Assembly (NCBI GenBank): GCA_012728755.1
Contig: JAAYEL010000076.1
Location: 1 to 45,436 of the forward strand
Origin: Tissierellia bacterium
Lineage (GTDB): Bacteria > Bacillota > Clostridia > Tissierellales > Peptoniphilaceae
Direction of reading: 5' to 3'
DNA: 45,436 nt
Shown: positions 23,999 to 34,474 of the stretch, one piece after another
How the letters are laid out: every line of letters begins with the position of its first letter
Position numbering within the stretch: position 1 is the stretch's first letter
The notes under the pieces: model-generated
Database searches by the model: none
What the model was told of the DNA's origin: nothing
Seen by the model: the letters and a program-made list of their open reading frames with translations, nothing else
Made by a program: the position numbers and the translations under genes

Positions 23999-24419
23999 TA
24001 GTTTTCCATTAGAAGAAAAATATTTTAATCAGATAGAAAAAGCTATCTCAATGAGTTTAAAGATGGCTGGATATGGTGATGATTATGAGTTTTCATTTTC
24101 TATTGTAGATGAGGATGAGATAAGAGAACTAAATAGAGATTATAGAGAAAATGATTCTATAACGGATGTATTAAGTTTTCCTCTATATGAAAGAGAAGAT
24201 ATACCTGCACAAGGTATGCTTGGTGATATAGTTATTTGCGCTAAAAGAGCTAAAGAACAATCAGAAGAATTTGGGCATAGCTATGAAAGAGAGATTGTAT
24301 ATCTAACGGTTCATTCTGTGCTGCATCTTTTAGGTTATGATCATGAAGAAGATGATGAAAAGTCTGAGATGAGACAGATTGAAAAATCAATTATGAAAGA
24401 GCTTGGTGTATTTAAATGA
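23970..24419 (+). CDS. ybeY: Endoribonuclease YbeY
   Basis: YbeY is a zinc-dependent endoribonuclease involved in 16S rRNA 3'-end maturation and ribosome quality control. The 149-residue protein has the full metal-binding motif HSVLHLLGYDHEED (HxxxHxxGxDH) and the conserved NDSITDVLSFP segment. ATG 23970 is preferred over an upstream frame start at 23934 because AGAGGAAA is well spaced and the protein length then fits the family. It lies inside the 3' end of phoH and overlaps the kinase-phosphatase fusion gene by four bases (ATGA), giving tight coupling. Confidence 0.95.
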   Translation: MLVLIDQRNDSFPLEEKYFNQIEKAISMSLKMAGYGDDYEFSFSIVDEDEIRELNRDYRENDSITDVLSFPLYEREDIPAQGMLGDIVICAKRAKEQSEEFGHSYEREIVYLTVHSVLHLLGYDHEEDDEKSEMRQIEKSIMKELGVFK

Positions 24420-25177
24420 GAAAAGATTTAGATGAGAAGGGTAAACCAAAAAAATCATTTTTAAATAACAAATCTATGATCGATACCTTAAATAATGCAT
24501 TAAATGGTATTATTGGTGCGGTTAGAAGTGAGAGAAACATGAAGATTCACTTGTTTGCGGCCATTTTAGTGATCGGTGCTTCACTTGTACTTAACGTATC
24601 AAGAATCGAATTAGCTATATTAAGTATATGTATTATCTTGGTATTTATTACTGAGTTTGTGAATACCGCTATTGAAGAAATCGTAGATATGACGACACAG
24701 GGCAGGTATTCTAAATCGGCCAAGACTATTAAGGATATATCTGCAGGAGCTGTTTTTGTGACGGCTGTAAATGCTGTTTTGGTCGGATATTTAATTATGT
24801 ACGAAAAAGTTAAACAGGTTATCTTAACTGGGAATTTTGCTCTAAAGAGAGTATTTTCTGCACCTTCTCATTTGACATTTTTAGCAGTCGGCTTGGTATT
24901 AATAGCTGTATTGTTGCTAAAGGGGTTATTTTACAAGAAAAATACTACTCATTTACAAGGCGGGACAGTTTCAGGGCATTCAGCGCTAGCTTTTACATTA
25001 GCTACGATCGGAAGTATTTTGGCGTCGAACTTTGAAGTTACGGTTATATTTTTTATAGTGGCAGCTTTGGTTGCAGAGGCAAGAGTAGAAGGCAAGCTAC
25101 ATACGATAGGTGAAGTAGTTTTAGGGGCTATATTAGGTATTAGCATTTCATTACTACTATTTTGGAAATATCTATAG
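24416..25177 (+). CDS. Undecaprenol/diacylglycerol kinase fused to a PAP2 phosphatase
   Basis: Two opposing activities on lipid carriers appear fused in this 253-residue membrane protein. Residues about 15-135 are a DgkA-type kinase with LNNALNGIIGAVRSERNMKIH and the active-site segment ITEFVNTAIEEIVD, and three membrane helices. Residues about 145-253 are a PAP2-type phosphatase with GGTVSGHSALAF and the motif ARVEGKLHTIGEVVLGAILG, carrying Ser/Gly/His and Arg/His catalytic residues. The fusion suggests local control of undecaprenyl phosphate/undecaprenol balance for cell-wall synthesis. The gene takes the usual dgkA position between ybeY and era. Confidence 0.87.
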   Translation: MRKDLDEKGKPKKSFLNNKSMIDTLNNALNGIIGAVRSERNMKIHLFAAILVIGASLVLNVSRIELAILSICIILVFITEFVNTAIEEIVDMTTQGRYSKSAKTIKDISAGAVFVTAVNAVLVGYLIMYEKVKQVILTGNFALKRVFSAPSHLTFLAVGLVLIAVLLLKGLFYKKNTTHLQGGTVSGHSALAFTLATIGSILASNFEVTVIFFIVAALVAEARVEGKLHTIGEVVLGAILGISISLLLFWKYL

Positions 25178-25184
25178 GAGGATT

Positions 25185-26069
25185 ATGTTTAAATCAGGAT
25201 TTATTACAGTTATAGGAAGGCCAAATGTTGGAAAGTCAACTTTACTTAATCAACTTATTGGTGAGAAAATCTCAATTATATCGGACAAACCACAAACTAC
25301 AAGAAATAAGATTCATTTAGTACTTACTAATGAGAATATGCAATGTGTATTTATCGATACTCCTGGTATCCAAATGCCTAAAAACAAGCTTGGGGATTAT
25401 ATGCTTAGTGCATCACAAAGCACGCTTGAAGATGTTGATGTTATCACATTTATGGTGGATGTTAGTGATGAGATTGGTAGGCTAGATAACTATATTTTGG
25501 ATGCTCTAAGAAAGGTTGATACTCCTATTATCTTATTGATTAATAAGATTGATGAATTAGAAAATCAAGATGCCTCAGATTTGGTGAAAAAGTATGAAGA
25601 ACTAAATATGTTTGTAAAGATAATCCCTATCTCAGCTAGAGAAGATGTGAATTTACAAGAGTATTTAGATACTATATATGAAAATCTTGAAGAAGGTCCT
25701 ATGTATTATCCAGATGATATGATTACCGATCAACCAGAAAGAAATATCATAGCTGAGATAATTCGAGAAAAAGCGCTTAACAATCTATTTGAGGAGATAC
25801 CTCACGGGATTGCTGTTGAGATAATGAAGATCGAGAAAAGAGAAAATAAAGATATAGTAGATATAGATGTTACCATGTATGTTGAACAAAATTCACATAA
25901 AGGTATGGTTATAGGAAAAGGCGGACAAATGCTTAAGACGATTGGTTCTCAGGCGAGAGTTGATATTCAAAGGCTTTTGGATACTAAGATTAACCTAAAA
26001 ATTTGGATTAAAGTTGCTAAGGATTGGAGAAAGAAAGATCAAAGGTTAAAGAACTTTGGCTACAATTAA
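25185..26069 (+). CDS. era: GTPase Era
   Basis: Era is a GTPase that binds 16S rRNA and assists 30S assembly. The 294-residue protein has the G domain with G1 GRPNVGKST, G2 within DKPQTTRNKIH, G3 DTPGIQ, G4 NKID and G5 SA near 153, followed by the C-terminal KH RNA-binding domain with the GKGGQMLKTIG loop. AGGAGG lies just before ATG 25185. It follows the lipid kinase-phosphatase gene by 7 bases and overlaps recO by 14 bases; cdd, often found before era, is absent here. Confidence 0.97.
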   Translation: MFKSGFITVIGRPNVGKSTLLNQLIGEKISIISDKPQTTRNKIHLVLTNENMQCVFIDTPGIQMPKNKLGDYMLSASQSTLEDVDVITFMVDVSDEIGRLDNYILDALRKVDTPIILLINKIDELENQDASDLVKKYEELNMFVKIIPISAREDVNLQEYLDTIYENLEEGPMYYPDDMITDQPERNIIAEIIREKALNNLFEEIPHGIAVEIMKIEKRENKDIVDIDVTMYVEQNSHKGMVIGKGGQMLKTIGSQARVDIQRLLDTKINLKIWIKVAKDWRKKDQRLKNFGYN

Positions 26070-26805
26070 GTCTTTTGAAGTGCAGGGAATAGTCGTATCA
26101 AGTGTTGACTATAAAGAGTCTAGTAAGATACTAAAAGTTTTTACTAGAGAATTGGGGATAGTCTCGGTTATGGCTAGAGGAGCAAAGCGCGCAAAAAGTA
26201 AGATGCAAAACCTAACTTCAATTTTTACCTTAGCAAATTTCACCCTAAATAGAAGCAAGGACTTTTTCTATTTAGAAGATGGGGTGATATTAGACTTAAA
26301 TATTCATCTTCGAGAAGATATTAAAAACATTTATGCCGCTCAATTATGTTTGGAATTAGTTAATAGATCTGTGGTAGAAAATGAACCACAACGGGATATT
26401 TTTGATTTGCTTGCAAAAACCATTCGATTTTTAGGCATAAGTCCAAATAAGCATAGACTGATCTCGATGTTTTTGATAAAATATATATCCTTAATGGGCT
26501 ATAGACCAAGGCTTGCACAGTGTGTCATATGCTCAAAAAAAGATATGGAAAAAAAGGGATTTAGTATAGAATATGGTGGGATATGTTGTATAGATCATCA
26601 AATTCCATATAGATATCTTGAAAAAAATGAGTATAATTATTTGTTGTACCTATTGTATCAAAGAATAGATGAAGTCGATGATTTAGATATCGTAAAAATA
26701 AATGTAGATGAGAAAAAGATTAATAGTATGCTTTTAGACTTTGCTCAAACAAAGTTAGAAATCAATAGACTAATGGTTTTTAAGGCATACCAGAATTTTG
26801 TATAG
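26056..26805 (+). CDS. recO: DNA repair protein RecO
   Basis: RecO helps load RecA on SSB-coated DNA in the RecFOR pathway. The 249-residue product starts at TTG 26056 inside the 3' end of era; AAAGG at 26041-26045 supports it and no in-frame ATG lies nearby until well into the domain. The N-terminal OB fold (VQGIVVSSVDYKESSKIL, KVFTRELGIVSVMARGAKRAKS) and the C-terminal helical part with CVICSKK and GICC cysteines, which form the zinc site of this family, are both present. The start is followed by a MATIKSFEVQG N-terminus typical for the family. Confidence 0.92.
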   Translation: MATIKSFEVQGIVVSSVDYKESSKILKVFTRELGIVSVMARGAKRAKSKMQNLTSIFTLANFTLNRSKDFFYLEDGVILDLNIHLREDIKNIYAAQLCLELVNRSVVENEPQRDIFDLLAKTIRFLGISPNKHRLISMFLIKYISLMGYRPRLAQCVICSKKDMEKKGFSIEYGGICCIDHQIPYRYLEKNEYNYLLYLLYQRIDEVDDLDIVKINVDEKKINSMLLDFAQTKLEINRLMVFKAYQNFV

Positions 26806-26850
26806 ATTATGAGAACTTATAGATTATAGAAGGATTCCAAGGGGGAAGAA

Positions 26851-27732
26851 ATGTATTTTCAGGAAATGATTGAAAAATTAAAAGAATATTGGGCTGATAA
26901 GGGCGCATTGATGTTAGAACCTTATGATATAGAAAAGGGTGCAGGAACTATGAATCCTCATACTTTTTTAAGAGCACTTGGTCCAGAACCATGGAAGGTT
27001 GTTTATGTTGAGCCTTCAAGAAGACCAGCAGATGGTAGATATGGAGATAACCCAAATAGATTATATCAACATCATCAAATGCAAATTATCTTAAAGCCGA
27101 CTCCAGATAACATCCAAGATATCTATTTAGATTCTCTTAAAGTTATTGGTATAGATCCTACTATTCATGATATAAGATTTGTTGAAGACAACTGGGAAGC
27201 GCCAACTCTTGGAGCATGGGGAGTAGGTTGGGAAGTTTGGCTAGATGGTATGGAAATCACCCAATTTACATATTTCCAACAAGTAGGTGGTATAGCACTT
27301 GAAGTTGAGTCAGGTGAGATTACCATAGGATTAGAGCGTATCGCTATGTATATCCAAAATGTTGATAGCGTTTATGATATCATGTGGAATGAAAATGTTA
27401 AGTATGGCGAGATATTCCATATGGCTGAATATGAAAATTCAGTTTATAGTTTTGACTATGCTGATGTAAATATGTTAGAAACATTATTTGAACTTTACGA
27501 AAAAGAAGCTGAAAGATGTATAGAAAAATCTCTTACTTTACCTGCATATGACTATGTATTAAAGTGTTCGCATACATTTAATGTTCTTGATGCAAGAGGA
27601 GCTATATCTGTTTCAGAAAGAAATCTATATATACAAAGAGTAAGAAATTTGGCTAGAAAGGTAGCAAGTATTCATTTAGCTAAAAGAGAGGAATTAGGAT
27701 TCCCATTATTGGAGGACAAACAAATTGGATAA
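26851..27732 (+). CDS. glyQ: Glycyl-tRNA synthetase alpha subunit
   Basis: GlyQ is the catalytic alpha subunit of the alpha2beta2 bacterial glycyl-tRNA synthetase. The 293-residue length is standard. It shows the family segments [29 protein letters not shown] (about 11-39), [17 protein letters not shown] and the motif 3-like [18 protein letters not shown] precedes the ATG. No T-box leader is seen in the 45 bases upstream, so expression is probably tied to the housekeeping operon. It overlaps glyS by 8 bases. Confidence 0.97.
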   Translation: MYFQEMIEKLKEYWADKGALMLEPYDIEKGAGTMNPHTFLRALGPEPWKVVYVEPSRRPADGRYGDNPNRLYQHHQMQIILKPTPDNIQDIYLDSLKVIGIDPTIHDIRFVEDNWEAPTLGAWGVGWEVWLDGMEITQFTYFQQVGGIALEVESGEITIGLERIAMYIQNVDSVYDIMWNENVKYGEIFHMAEYENSVYSFDYADVNMLETLFELYEKEAERCIEKSLTLPAYDYVLKCSHTFNVLDARGAISVSERNLYIQRVRNLARKVASIHLAKREELGFPLLEDKQIG

Positions 27733-29797
27733 ATATTTACTAGAGATTGGTGTAGAAGAGTTTCCCGCTAAATATATTAAGTCAACACAACAACAAATTG
27801 TCAGCGGCATGAAAAAGCTTCTAGAAGAAAATAAATACGAATACAAAGAAATAAAAATCAATAGTACTCCACGTAGATTTGCTTTATTGGTTGATGGTAT
27901 AAGTGCTAATAGTGAAGGTACTACTGAGAAAGTAAAAGGACCTGCTAAAAAGATTGCATTAGACGAAAATGGCGAGCCATCAAAAGCATTATCAGGATTT
28001 CTAAAAAGTAAGGGCCTTTCTAAAGAAGATATATACTTCGAAGAACTTAATGGAGTTGAATATGTATTTACTAATCTAGTTCATGAAGTAGAAAAGATTG
28101 AAAACGTGCTTTCACAAGGCGTGCCAAGTATGATTAGCAATATCACAAATCCAAGAGCTATGAGATGGGGTGGAAAGAATATTAGATTCTTAAGACCTAT
28201 TAGATGGATTGTTTCTATTTTGAATGATGAAGTGCTAGATTTTGACCTAGAAGGTATCTCGGTTGGAAACATAACAAAGGGACATAGAACCTTAGGTAGT
28301 AGTCAAATCGTAATCGATAAGATAGAAAATTATGAAAAGCTATTGGAAGAAAATTACGTAATAGTTGATGAAGAAAAAAGAAAAAGCATTATCACTAGAG
28401 GAGTAAATAGACTTGCTAAAGAAAAGGGTGGAAATTATGTTCATGATGAGGACTTGCTTGAAGAAATAGTTCAAATCAATGAATATCCTACTACTTTCAT
28501 AGGCTCTTTTGATACAGAATATTTAAAATTACCTAAAGAAGTAATAGTTACTCCTATGAAAGATCATCAAAGATATTTCCCTATTGAGAATGACCAAAAA
28601 CAACTTCTTCCATACTTTATTTCCGTAAGAAATGGAGATAAAAAAGGTATCGAAAATGTAGTTAAAGGTAATGAAAAAGTATTAGTGGCAAGACTTGAAG
28701 ATGCTAAATTCTTTTATGAACAAGATATTCAAATTCCATTTGAAGAATATACAAAGCAATTGGACTCGTTAGGTTTTCATGATGGGTTAGGAAATATGGC
28801 TCAAAAATCTAATAGACTTAAGAAGCTTGTGAAGTCTTTAGGGGAACAGTTAAATATTTCAGAAGATATCATCGAGCATGCAAGAAGAGCTGCAGAATTG
28901 TCTAAGGCAGATTTAGTAACTAAGTCAGTAATTGAGTTTACTGAACTTCAAGGAACTATGGGTAAGATTTATTCTCATATTTCTGGAGAAAATAAGATGG
29001 TTTCCTTAGCGATTGAAGAGCAATATATGCCAAGACATGCAGGTGCTAGTTTGCCGCAAACTACTGCTGGTATACTTTTATCTTTAGCTGATAAAATCGA
29101 TACTATAGCAGGCCTTCATTCTGTGGACATCGTGGTTACTGGTTCTCAAGACCCATACGGGCAAAGAAGATCAGCGCTTGGTATCTTAAATATATTAATT
29201 GACCATAAGATGAATCTTGATCTTGAGATAATAGTTAAGGATGCTTTATTTAACTATGTAGAAGATTTTGGACAAAACTTTGATTATGAACAAGTGACAA
29301 AGACTATATTAGAATTTATCACTCAAAGATTTAGAAATAAGATGATTGATGAAAATCATAAATTCGATATAGTTGATTCTATAATCGGACAAGATAAGAA
29401 AGATTATTGTGAGATGTTTGAAAAGATTAAGGCTGTTGAAGACTTCTTTGGAAGAGAAGATATCCAAGATGTATTGACTAGATTTGTAAGAGTTAAGAAT
29501 ATTTCGAAAAATGCAGATACATTAGAAGTGGATGAGCAGGTCTTAAATGAGGATGATAAGAAAATCTATGCATTAAAAGTTGACTTAGAGTTGATAGATA
29601 GAAAAATTAATGTACACAATTACTCAAAAGCATTGTCTAGGTTGGCTAATTTAACTGTTGAGGTTGATAATTACCTAGATAATACAATGATAAATGCTGA
29701 TGATGAAGCTCTTAAGCAAAGTCGTTTAGCGCTAATAAAAAACATTAGTCTAAGAGTAGAAAATATATTTAATCCAACAACTATAGTGAGGAGTTAA
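27725..29797 (+). CDS. glyS: Glycyl-tRNA synthetase beta subunit
   Basis: GlyS is the tRNA-recognising beta subunit, here 690 residues, as expected. It starts at TTG 27725, with GGAGG at 27711-27715 nine bases upstream inside glyQ, giving the usual N-terminus [14 protein letters not shown]. The EFPTTF-like core is present as [11 protein letters not shown], and the HD-type block contains [19 protein letters not shown]-like sequence followed by the conserved [12 protein letters not shown] and a C-terminal anticodon-binding-like helical domain. Two consecutive TTG-started or overlapping genes in this operon suggest translational coupling. Confidence 0.96.
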   Translation: MDKYLLEIGVEEFPAKYIKSTQQQIVSGMKKLLEENKYEYKEIKINSTPRRFALLVDGISANSEGTTEKVKGPAKKIALDENGEPSKALSGFLKSKGLSKEDIYFEELNGVEYVFTNLVHEVEKIENVLSQGVPSMISNITNPRAMRWGGKNIRFLRPIRWIVSILNDEVLDFDLEGISVGNITKGHRTLGSSQIVIDKIENYEKLLEENYVIVDEEKRKSIITRGVNRLAKEKGGNYVHDEDLLEEIVQINEYPTTFIGSFDTEYLKLPKEVIVTPMKDHQRYFPIENDQKQLLPYFISVRNGDKKGIENVVKGNEKVLVARLEDAKFFYEQDIQIPFEEYTKQLDSLGFHDGLGNMAQKSNRLKKLVKSLGEQLNISEDIIEHARRAAELSKADLVTKSVIEFTELQGTMGKIYSHISGENKMVSLAIEEQYMPRHAGASLPQTTAGILLSLADKIDTIAGLHSVDIVVTGSQDPYGQRRSALGILNILIDHKMNLDLEIIVKDALFNYVEDFGQNFDYEQVTKTILEFITQRFRNKMIDENHKFDIVDSIIGQDKKDYCEMFEKIKAVEDFFGREDIQDVLTRFVRVKNISKNADTLEVDEQVLNEDDKKIYALKVDLELIDRKINVHNYSKALSRLANLTVEVDNYLDNTMINADDEALKQSRLALIKNISLRVENIFNPTTIVRS

Positions 29798-29800
29798 TAC

Positions 29801-30592
29801 ATGTTACAAGTTTACGTGGTATCGGATTCGACGGGAGAGACTGCTAATGCGGTTACTAACTCGCTTATGATTCAATTCCCAAAACTAACATTTAATAGAT
29901 GTTTGTTTTCGAATATCGATACGGTGCAAAAGGTTGATTCAATGTTTCAACAGATAAATAAAAAAACATTGATTGTTATGACAGTGATCATAAAAGAAGT
30001 TGTAGATAGGATAAAGCAATTAGCTAAAGAAAAAGATGTAGAAGTGATTGATATACTTGGTAATTCTGTAAACCTTGTTGAACAGATGACAGGAGAAAAT
30101 GCACTAAGAGTTCCAGGTCTTATGAGAGATACAGATAATGAGTATTTCAACAAAATGGAAGCTATTGAGTTTGCTATGAGATATGATGATGGGAAAAATC
30201 CTAATGGATTTAAGCTTTCAGATATAGTTTTGGTAGGAGTATCACGTACTTCTAAAACTCCACTTTCTATATATCTAGCAAATAAACAATACAAGGTATC
30301 AAATCTACCTCTATTACCTGAGTTAGATTTACCAGATGAAATTTTTGAAGTAGATAAGAAAAAAGTAATAGGCTTGATAATTGATGAGATGAGACTTAAG
30401 GAAATTAGAAATCAAAGACTTAAGACATTAGGTCTAGGTGAAGAATCAATTTATGCCAACAATAAAAGAATTGAAGATGAATTGGACTATGCTAAAGGAG
30501 TATTTGACAAGTTGGGTTGTAAGGTAATCAACGTAACTGGATATACTATTGAAAGCATAGCTAATCAGATAATTAAATATATTGAGGAATAA
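29801..30592 (+). CDS. Pyruvate, phosphate dikinase regulatory protein (DUF299, YqfL family)
   Basis: Members of this family are bifunctional kinase/pyrophosphorylases that switch pyruvate phosphate dikinase or PEP synthase by phosphorylating a threonine using ADP or inorganic phosphate. The 263-residue protein has the N-terminal VSDSTGETA motif and the P-loop-like GVSRTSKTPLSIYLA near 145-160. GAGGAG precedes the ATG. Its place between glyS and dnaG matches yqfL in other Firmicutes, where the regulator gene ccpN often lies beside it; ccpN is absent here. No dikinase gene is in the window. Confidence 0.9.
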   Translation: MLQVYVVSDSTGETANAVTNSLMIQFPKLTFNRCLFSNIDTVQKVDSMFQQINKKTLIVMTVIIKEVVDRIKQLAKEKDVEVIDILGNSVNLVEQMTGENALRVPGLMRDTDNEYFNKMEAIEFAMRYDDGKNPNGFKLSDIVLVGVSRTSKTPLSIYLANKQYKVSNLPLLPELDLPDEIFEVDKKKVIGLIIDEMRLKEIRNQRLKTLGLGEESIYANNKRIEDELDYAKGVFDKLGCKVINVTGYTIESIANQIIKYIEE

Positions 30593-30606
30593 GATAGGGG
30601 TGTTTT

Positions 30607-32385
30607 ATGGGATATTTAAGAGATGATCAAGTTAATAGGTTAAAAGAATCTGTTGATATCGCTGAGATAATATCAGGATATGTTGATTTGAAGCCAGCTG
30701 GCTCTAATCTTAAAGGACTATGCCCATTTCACAATGAAAAAACACCTTCATTTACTGTAAGTAGACAACGAAATTCATTTCACTGTTTTGGATGTCATGA
30801 AAGTGGAGATGCTATTAGTTTTATTATGAAAATCGAGAATCTTGAGTTTGTTGAAGCATTGAAATTTTTAGCTGACAAAATGGGAATTATTTTGGAAGAA
30901 GAAGAGGGGCGAACTTATAAGCCGGATAACAAGGAACGACTATTTAAGATTAATGCCTTAACAGCAAAGTTCTACTTACGTAATATGTTATTAGAGAAAA
31001 AACCTCAAAATTACATAAAAGAAAGAGGTATGGATATCGATATGGTCAATACCTTTTTTCTTGGATATGCAAAAGGCCTTGGAGGTCTTTATGAATTTTT
31101 ACGTGAAAACAATGTAGCTGTTGAAGATATGATTAAATTAGGCTTAGTGGCTAGGGATCAATCAGGTAATGGTTTTTACGATAAATTTAGAGAAAGACTA
31201 ATATTTCCTATATTAAATAACAAGAAAAAAGTAATTGGATTTGGGGCTAGAACTTTATCTGGTTCACAGGTAAAATACCTTAATTCACCAGAAAGCGAGG
31301 TATTCGTAAAAGGTGATAATGTATATGGTATTGATGTAGTTCAAAGAAAACATAATAGACCTAGAATACTTTTAGTGGAAGGATATATGGATGTTATTGG
31401 ACTAAATAATCAAGGTATTGATTATGCTATGGCTTCACTTGGTACAGCTCTTACTGAAACGCAAGCAAGATTAGTAAATAGATATGGTAAAGAAGTATAT
31501 ATAGCATATGATTCTGATGAAGCGGGGATAAAAGCAACATTAAGGGCTATTGATGTATTTGAAAATATCAAGGTTGAACCATTTATCATAGAGTTTCCAG
31601 ATTCGATGGATCCCGATGAATATGTATTAAAGTATGGGAAAGAAAGCCTTGAAGAGTTAATAAGAAATGCAAAGAAGCCCTTGGATTATAAATTGGATTT
31701 AATCTATTCACAAAATAAAGATAAGATTGAGCTTACAAAAGCCCTTATAAATTTTCTTGCAAGAATTAAGGAAAATTCTATTAGAGAATTATATACACAA
31801 AGAGTTTCTAGATCCATGGAAATTTCTTATGAGTCTTTATTAAAAGATGTGGTAAAGTACCGAGAAGAAAACTACAAAATTATAACAAAACCAAAAGAGA
31901 ATAAGAAAGATAATTCAAATGTTGGGTATAATACAAATTATAAAGAGATAGAAGTTATTTCAACGCAAGCCAAAAGAGTTATCCTTGAAAAAGAGGTCAT
32001 AGGTTTTTCCCTGATTAACAAAACTTTTTTTAGTTTATTAGAGAAAATATCAAGGGATTTCATTAAAGTTGATTATTTAGTAAATCTATATGATTTAATT
32101 TCCAAAGAATATGAAAATACTGAGTCTAAATTAACTAAGATCTTCCAATCTGAAATATATAGAAAATCAAATGTTGACGAAAATTATAAGAAAATTTTAA
32201 AGACATTTATTGAAGGAACAGAGAGTAGCGTAAGTTCAGAGTTGATTAATAGAGTAAAAGTATTTGCTTTAAATGAGAAAAAAGAAGAGATAAACAAAAG
32301 CTTAAATGATAATCCAAATATGATAGAGGCTGATAAGATAGGGCTATTGCGCGAATTGGTAAAGATACAACAGGAGTTAAATTGA
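30607..32385 (+). CDS. dnaG: DNA primase
   Basis: DnaG lays down RNA primers for DNA replication. The 592-residue protein has the N-terminal zinc finger (CPFH at about 39-42 and CFGC at about 59-62), the catalytic core, and the TOPRIM motifs LLVEGYMDVIGL and AYDSDEAG. The C-terminal helicase-interaction domain is less conserved and ends near residue 592. AGGGG lies upstream of ATG 30607. It sits 12 bases ahead of rpoD, the classical rpsU/dnaG/rpoD macromolecular synthesis association, although rpsU is 13 kb away here. Confidence 0.97.
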   Translation: MGYLRDDQVNRLKESVDIAEIISGYVDLKPAGSNLKGLCPFHNEKTPSFTVSRQRNSFHCFGCHESGDAISFIMKIENLEFVEALKFLADKMGIILEEEEGRTYKPDNKERLFKINALTAKFYLRNMLLEKKPQNYIKERGMDIDMVNTFFLGYAKGLGGLYEFLRENNVAVEDMIKLGLVARDQSGNGFYDKFRERLIFPILNNKKKVIGFGARTLSGSQVKYLNSPESEVFVKGDNVYGIDVVQRKHNRPRILLVEGYMDVIGLNNQGIDYAMASLGTALTETQARLVNRYGKEVYIAYDSDEAGIKATLRAIDVFENIKVEPFIIEFPDSMDPDEYVLKYGKESLEELIRNAKKPLDYKLDLIYSQNKDKIELTKALINFLARIKENSIRELYTQRVSRSMEISYESLLKDVVKYREENYKIITKPKENKKDNSNVGYNTNYKEIEVISTQAKRVILEKEVIGFSLINKTFFSLLEKISRDFIKVDYLVNLYDLISKEYENTESKLTKIFQSEIYRKSNVDENYKKILKTFIEGTESSVSSELINRVKVFALNEKKEEINKSLNDNPNMIEADKIGLLRELVKIQQELN

Positions 32386-32397
32386 TAGGAGGTAAGG

Positions 32398-34428
32398 ATG
32401 ACAAGAGAACAACTTGATAATGATGATATAAGGTCGTCAATATATGAAGAAGCCAGAAAAATTGCTTCCGAAAATCATGATATCTTACAGATAACCCAAT
32501 TAGAATCGATTGAAGGATTTAAATCTTTAGAAGAAGAAGATATAGATTTTATAAAAAAGACTTTACTTGAAGAAGAAATCGAGATAGAAGATGATAAAAA
32601 AGCAGTGCTTCAGATAGAAGAAGTAGATGATGTAGACTTTGCTACTTTAGAAGATGAAGAAGAAAAAGAAGAGGAAGAAGTTGTTGAAAAAGTAGAAGAT
32701 TTAGTAGATATGAAGGGTGTGTTTATAGATGACCCTGTTAAGATGTATCTTAAAGAAATTGGAAAGATCAAACTACTAACAGCTGAAGAAGAGATAACAT
32801 TAGCTAAGCAGATGGAAGATGGCGATATAGCTCGCAAAGTATTGGCAGGACAAAGAGTTAATATTAAAGAAAATATCGAAATTTTTAAATACCAAAACTT
32901 TGGTAATTTAGCTATGAATATACTTAATTGGTATGACAAACTTAATAGCTATAAACCATTAGATGAGCATGATGAAGCTATCATAACATTTATTAAGAAA
33001 TTTAATGACGTATATAACACTACTGATGTTGGAGACGACAAAGTAGAAACAGATAGAAAACTAGAGATGCTTGAGACTCTAAATAAGTTAATCTATAAGA
33101 GACTAAGTGTAGCAAAATTAGGTCTTGATAAGATGAAAGAGCTAAGTTTTTCAATTGTAGCGTCTAAATCCTTAGTTTTTAATTTATTGGGATATCATGA
33201 AGCACATGAACTACTTGATTATAATGACTTAGATACGCTAATCAAAGTTTATGACTATGTGATGGAAAACTATGATAAGTTAAGACAAATGGTTGAAGAT
33301 ACTCTTGAGAAGAAGGAAGATATGGAAGTTACGATAATAGATCTTTTTGAAAATCTAAATATCGAACTTTTGAGTGAAGAAGATAAGCTTTCACAAAAAG
33401 AAAGATTTAAAGCTATCATGCACTACACTAGAGCAGATACACTTATTAGAAATAAGCTTGACACTGAACAAAGAAAAATCCTTATGATCGAAGAAGAGAA
33501 ATACCTTGTTATAGAAAATGCTACAAACAAGATATTAGAAGCGATGGATAACCCACAGCAAGAAGAAGTGCTAAACGATAAAGAGATTGAAGAACTATAT
33601 GAGTTAAAGAATCTTGGTAAGATTTATCATAATATTCTAAGTGGTGTTGAGTTAAGTGAAGAGGATGAAAAGACTCTAAAGAAAAGAGTTAGACTTGGTA
33701 ATAGAGCTAAGAGTAGACTTGCAGAAACAAACCTAAGACTTGTAGTTTCCATAGCTAAAAGATATGTTGGTAGAGGTATGAGTTTTCTTGACCTTATCCA
33801 AGAAGGAAATCTTGGGCTTATGAAGGCGGTAGGAAAATTTGACTATCAAAGAGGATTTAAGTTCTCTACTTATGCTACATGGTGGATTAGACAAGCGATT
33901 ACTAGAGCTATAGCAGATCAAGCAAGAACTATAAGAATTCCAGTTCATATGGTCGAAACTATAAATAAATTAGTTAGAGTTCAAAGACAGCTTTTACAAG
34001 AATTAGGAAGAACTCCTACGAATGAAGAAATAGCAGCAGAGATGAATATCGATGTTGATAAAGTTAGAGAAGTTAGAAAGATAGCACAAGAGCCAGTTTC
34101 TCTAGAAGCGCCAATTGGTGAAGAGGACGATAGTCATTTAGGTGATTTTATCGAAGATGAAAAAGCATTGGCTCCTGATGAAGCAGCTAATCAAACAATG
34201 CTTCGCGAACAATTAGAAGATATCTTAAGCACGCTTTCAGAAAGAGAAAAACGTGTTCTAGAACTTAGATTTGGTTTGATGGATGGCGTTCCTAAGACAT
34301 TAGAAGATGTAGGTAAGGAATTTAATGTCACAAGAGAAAGAATTAGACAAATAGAGGCTAAAGCGATTAGAAAATTAAGACGTCCAGGTAAGGGCGACAA
34401 GATTAAAGATTATTTAGAAAACTTTTAG
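32398..34428 (+). CDS. rpoD: Primary sigma factor RpoD with a large non-conserved insertion
   Basis: This is the housekeeping sigma factor that directs RNA polymerase to -35/-10 promoters. At 676 residues it is far longer than the roughly 370 residues of typical Firmicute RpoD. An acidic N-terminus (to about 105) leads to region 1.2 ([22 protein letters not shown], about 111-133). An insertion of nearly 280 residues follows, then region 2 ([21 protein letters not shown] onward, about 447), region 3 and region 4 ending near 676 with [10 protein letters not shown]. The insertion resembles in position the non-conserved region of proteobacterial sigma70. AGGAGG lies ahead of ATG 32398. Confidence 0.96.
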   Translation: MTREQLDNDDIRSSIYEEARKIASENHDILQITQLESIEGFKSLEEEDIDFIKKTLLEEEIEIEDDKKAVLQIEEVDDVDFATLEDEEEKEEEEVVEKVEDLVDMKGVFIDDPVKMYLKEIGKIKLLTAEEEITLAKQMEDGDIARKVLAGQRVNIKENIEIFKYQNFGNLAMNILNWYDKLNSYKPLDEHDEAIITFIKKFNDVYNTTDVGDDKVETDRKLEMLETLNKLIYKRLSVAKLGLDKMKELSFSIVASKSLVFNLLGYHEAHELLDYNDLDTLIKVYDYVMENYDKLRQMVEDTLEKKEDMEVTIIDLFENLNIELLSEEDKLSQKERFKAIMHYTRADTLIRNKLDTEQRKILMIEEEKYLVIENATNKILEAMDNPQQEEVLNDKEIEELYELKNLGKIYHNILSGVELSEEDEKTLKKRVRLGNRAKSRLAETNLRLVVSIAKRYVGRGMSFLDLIQEGNLGLMKAVGKFDYQRGFKFSTYATWWIRQAITRAIADQARTIRIPVHMVETINKLVRVQRQLLQELGRTPTNEEIAAEMNIDVDKVREVRKIAQEPVSLEAPIGEEDDSHLGDFIEDEKALAPDEAANQTMLREQLEDILSTLSEREKRVLELRFGLMDGVPKTLEDVGKEFNVTRERIRQIEAKAIRKLRRPGKGDKIKDYLENF

Positions 34429-34433
34429 GAGAG

Positions 34434-34458
34434 ATTGCATTGGCTAAGCCAATGCAAT
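34434..34458 (+). terminator. Terminator after rpoD
   Basis: Perfect 11-bp arms ATTGCATTGGC and GCCAATGCAAT with a TAA loop, followed by TTTTTT. trmK begins 16 bases later, so it may need read-through or its own promoter. Confidence 0.92.
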
Positions 34459-34474
34459 TTTTTAAGGAAAATAT

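Noticed and set aside
26806-26850. T-box leader for glyQ
   Set aside because: Only 45 bases separate recO and glyQ and there is no T-box sequence or terminator hairpin.
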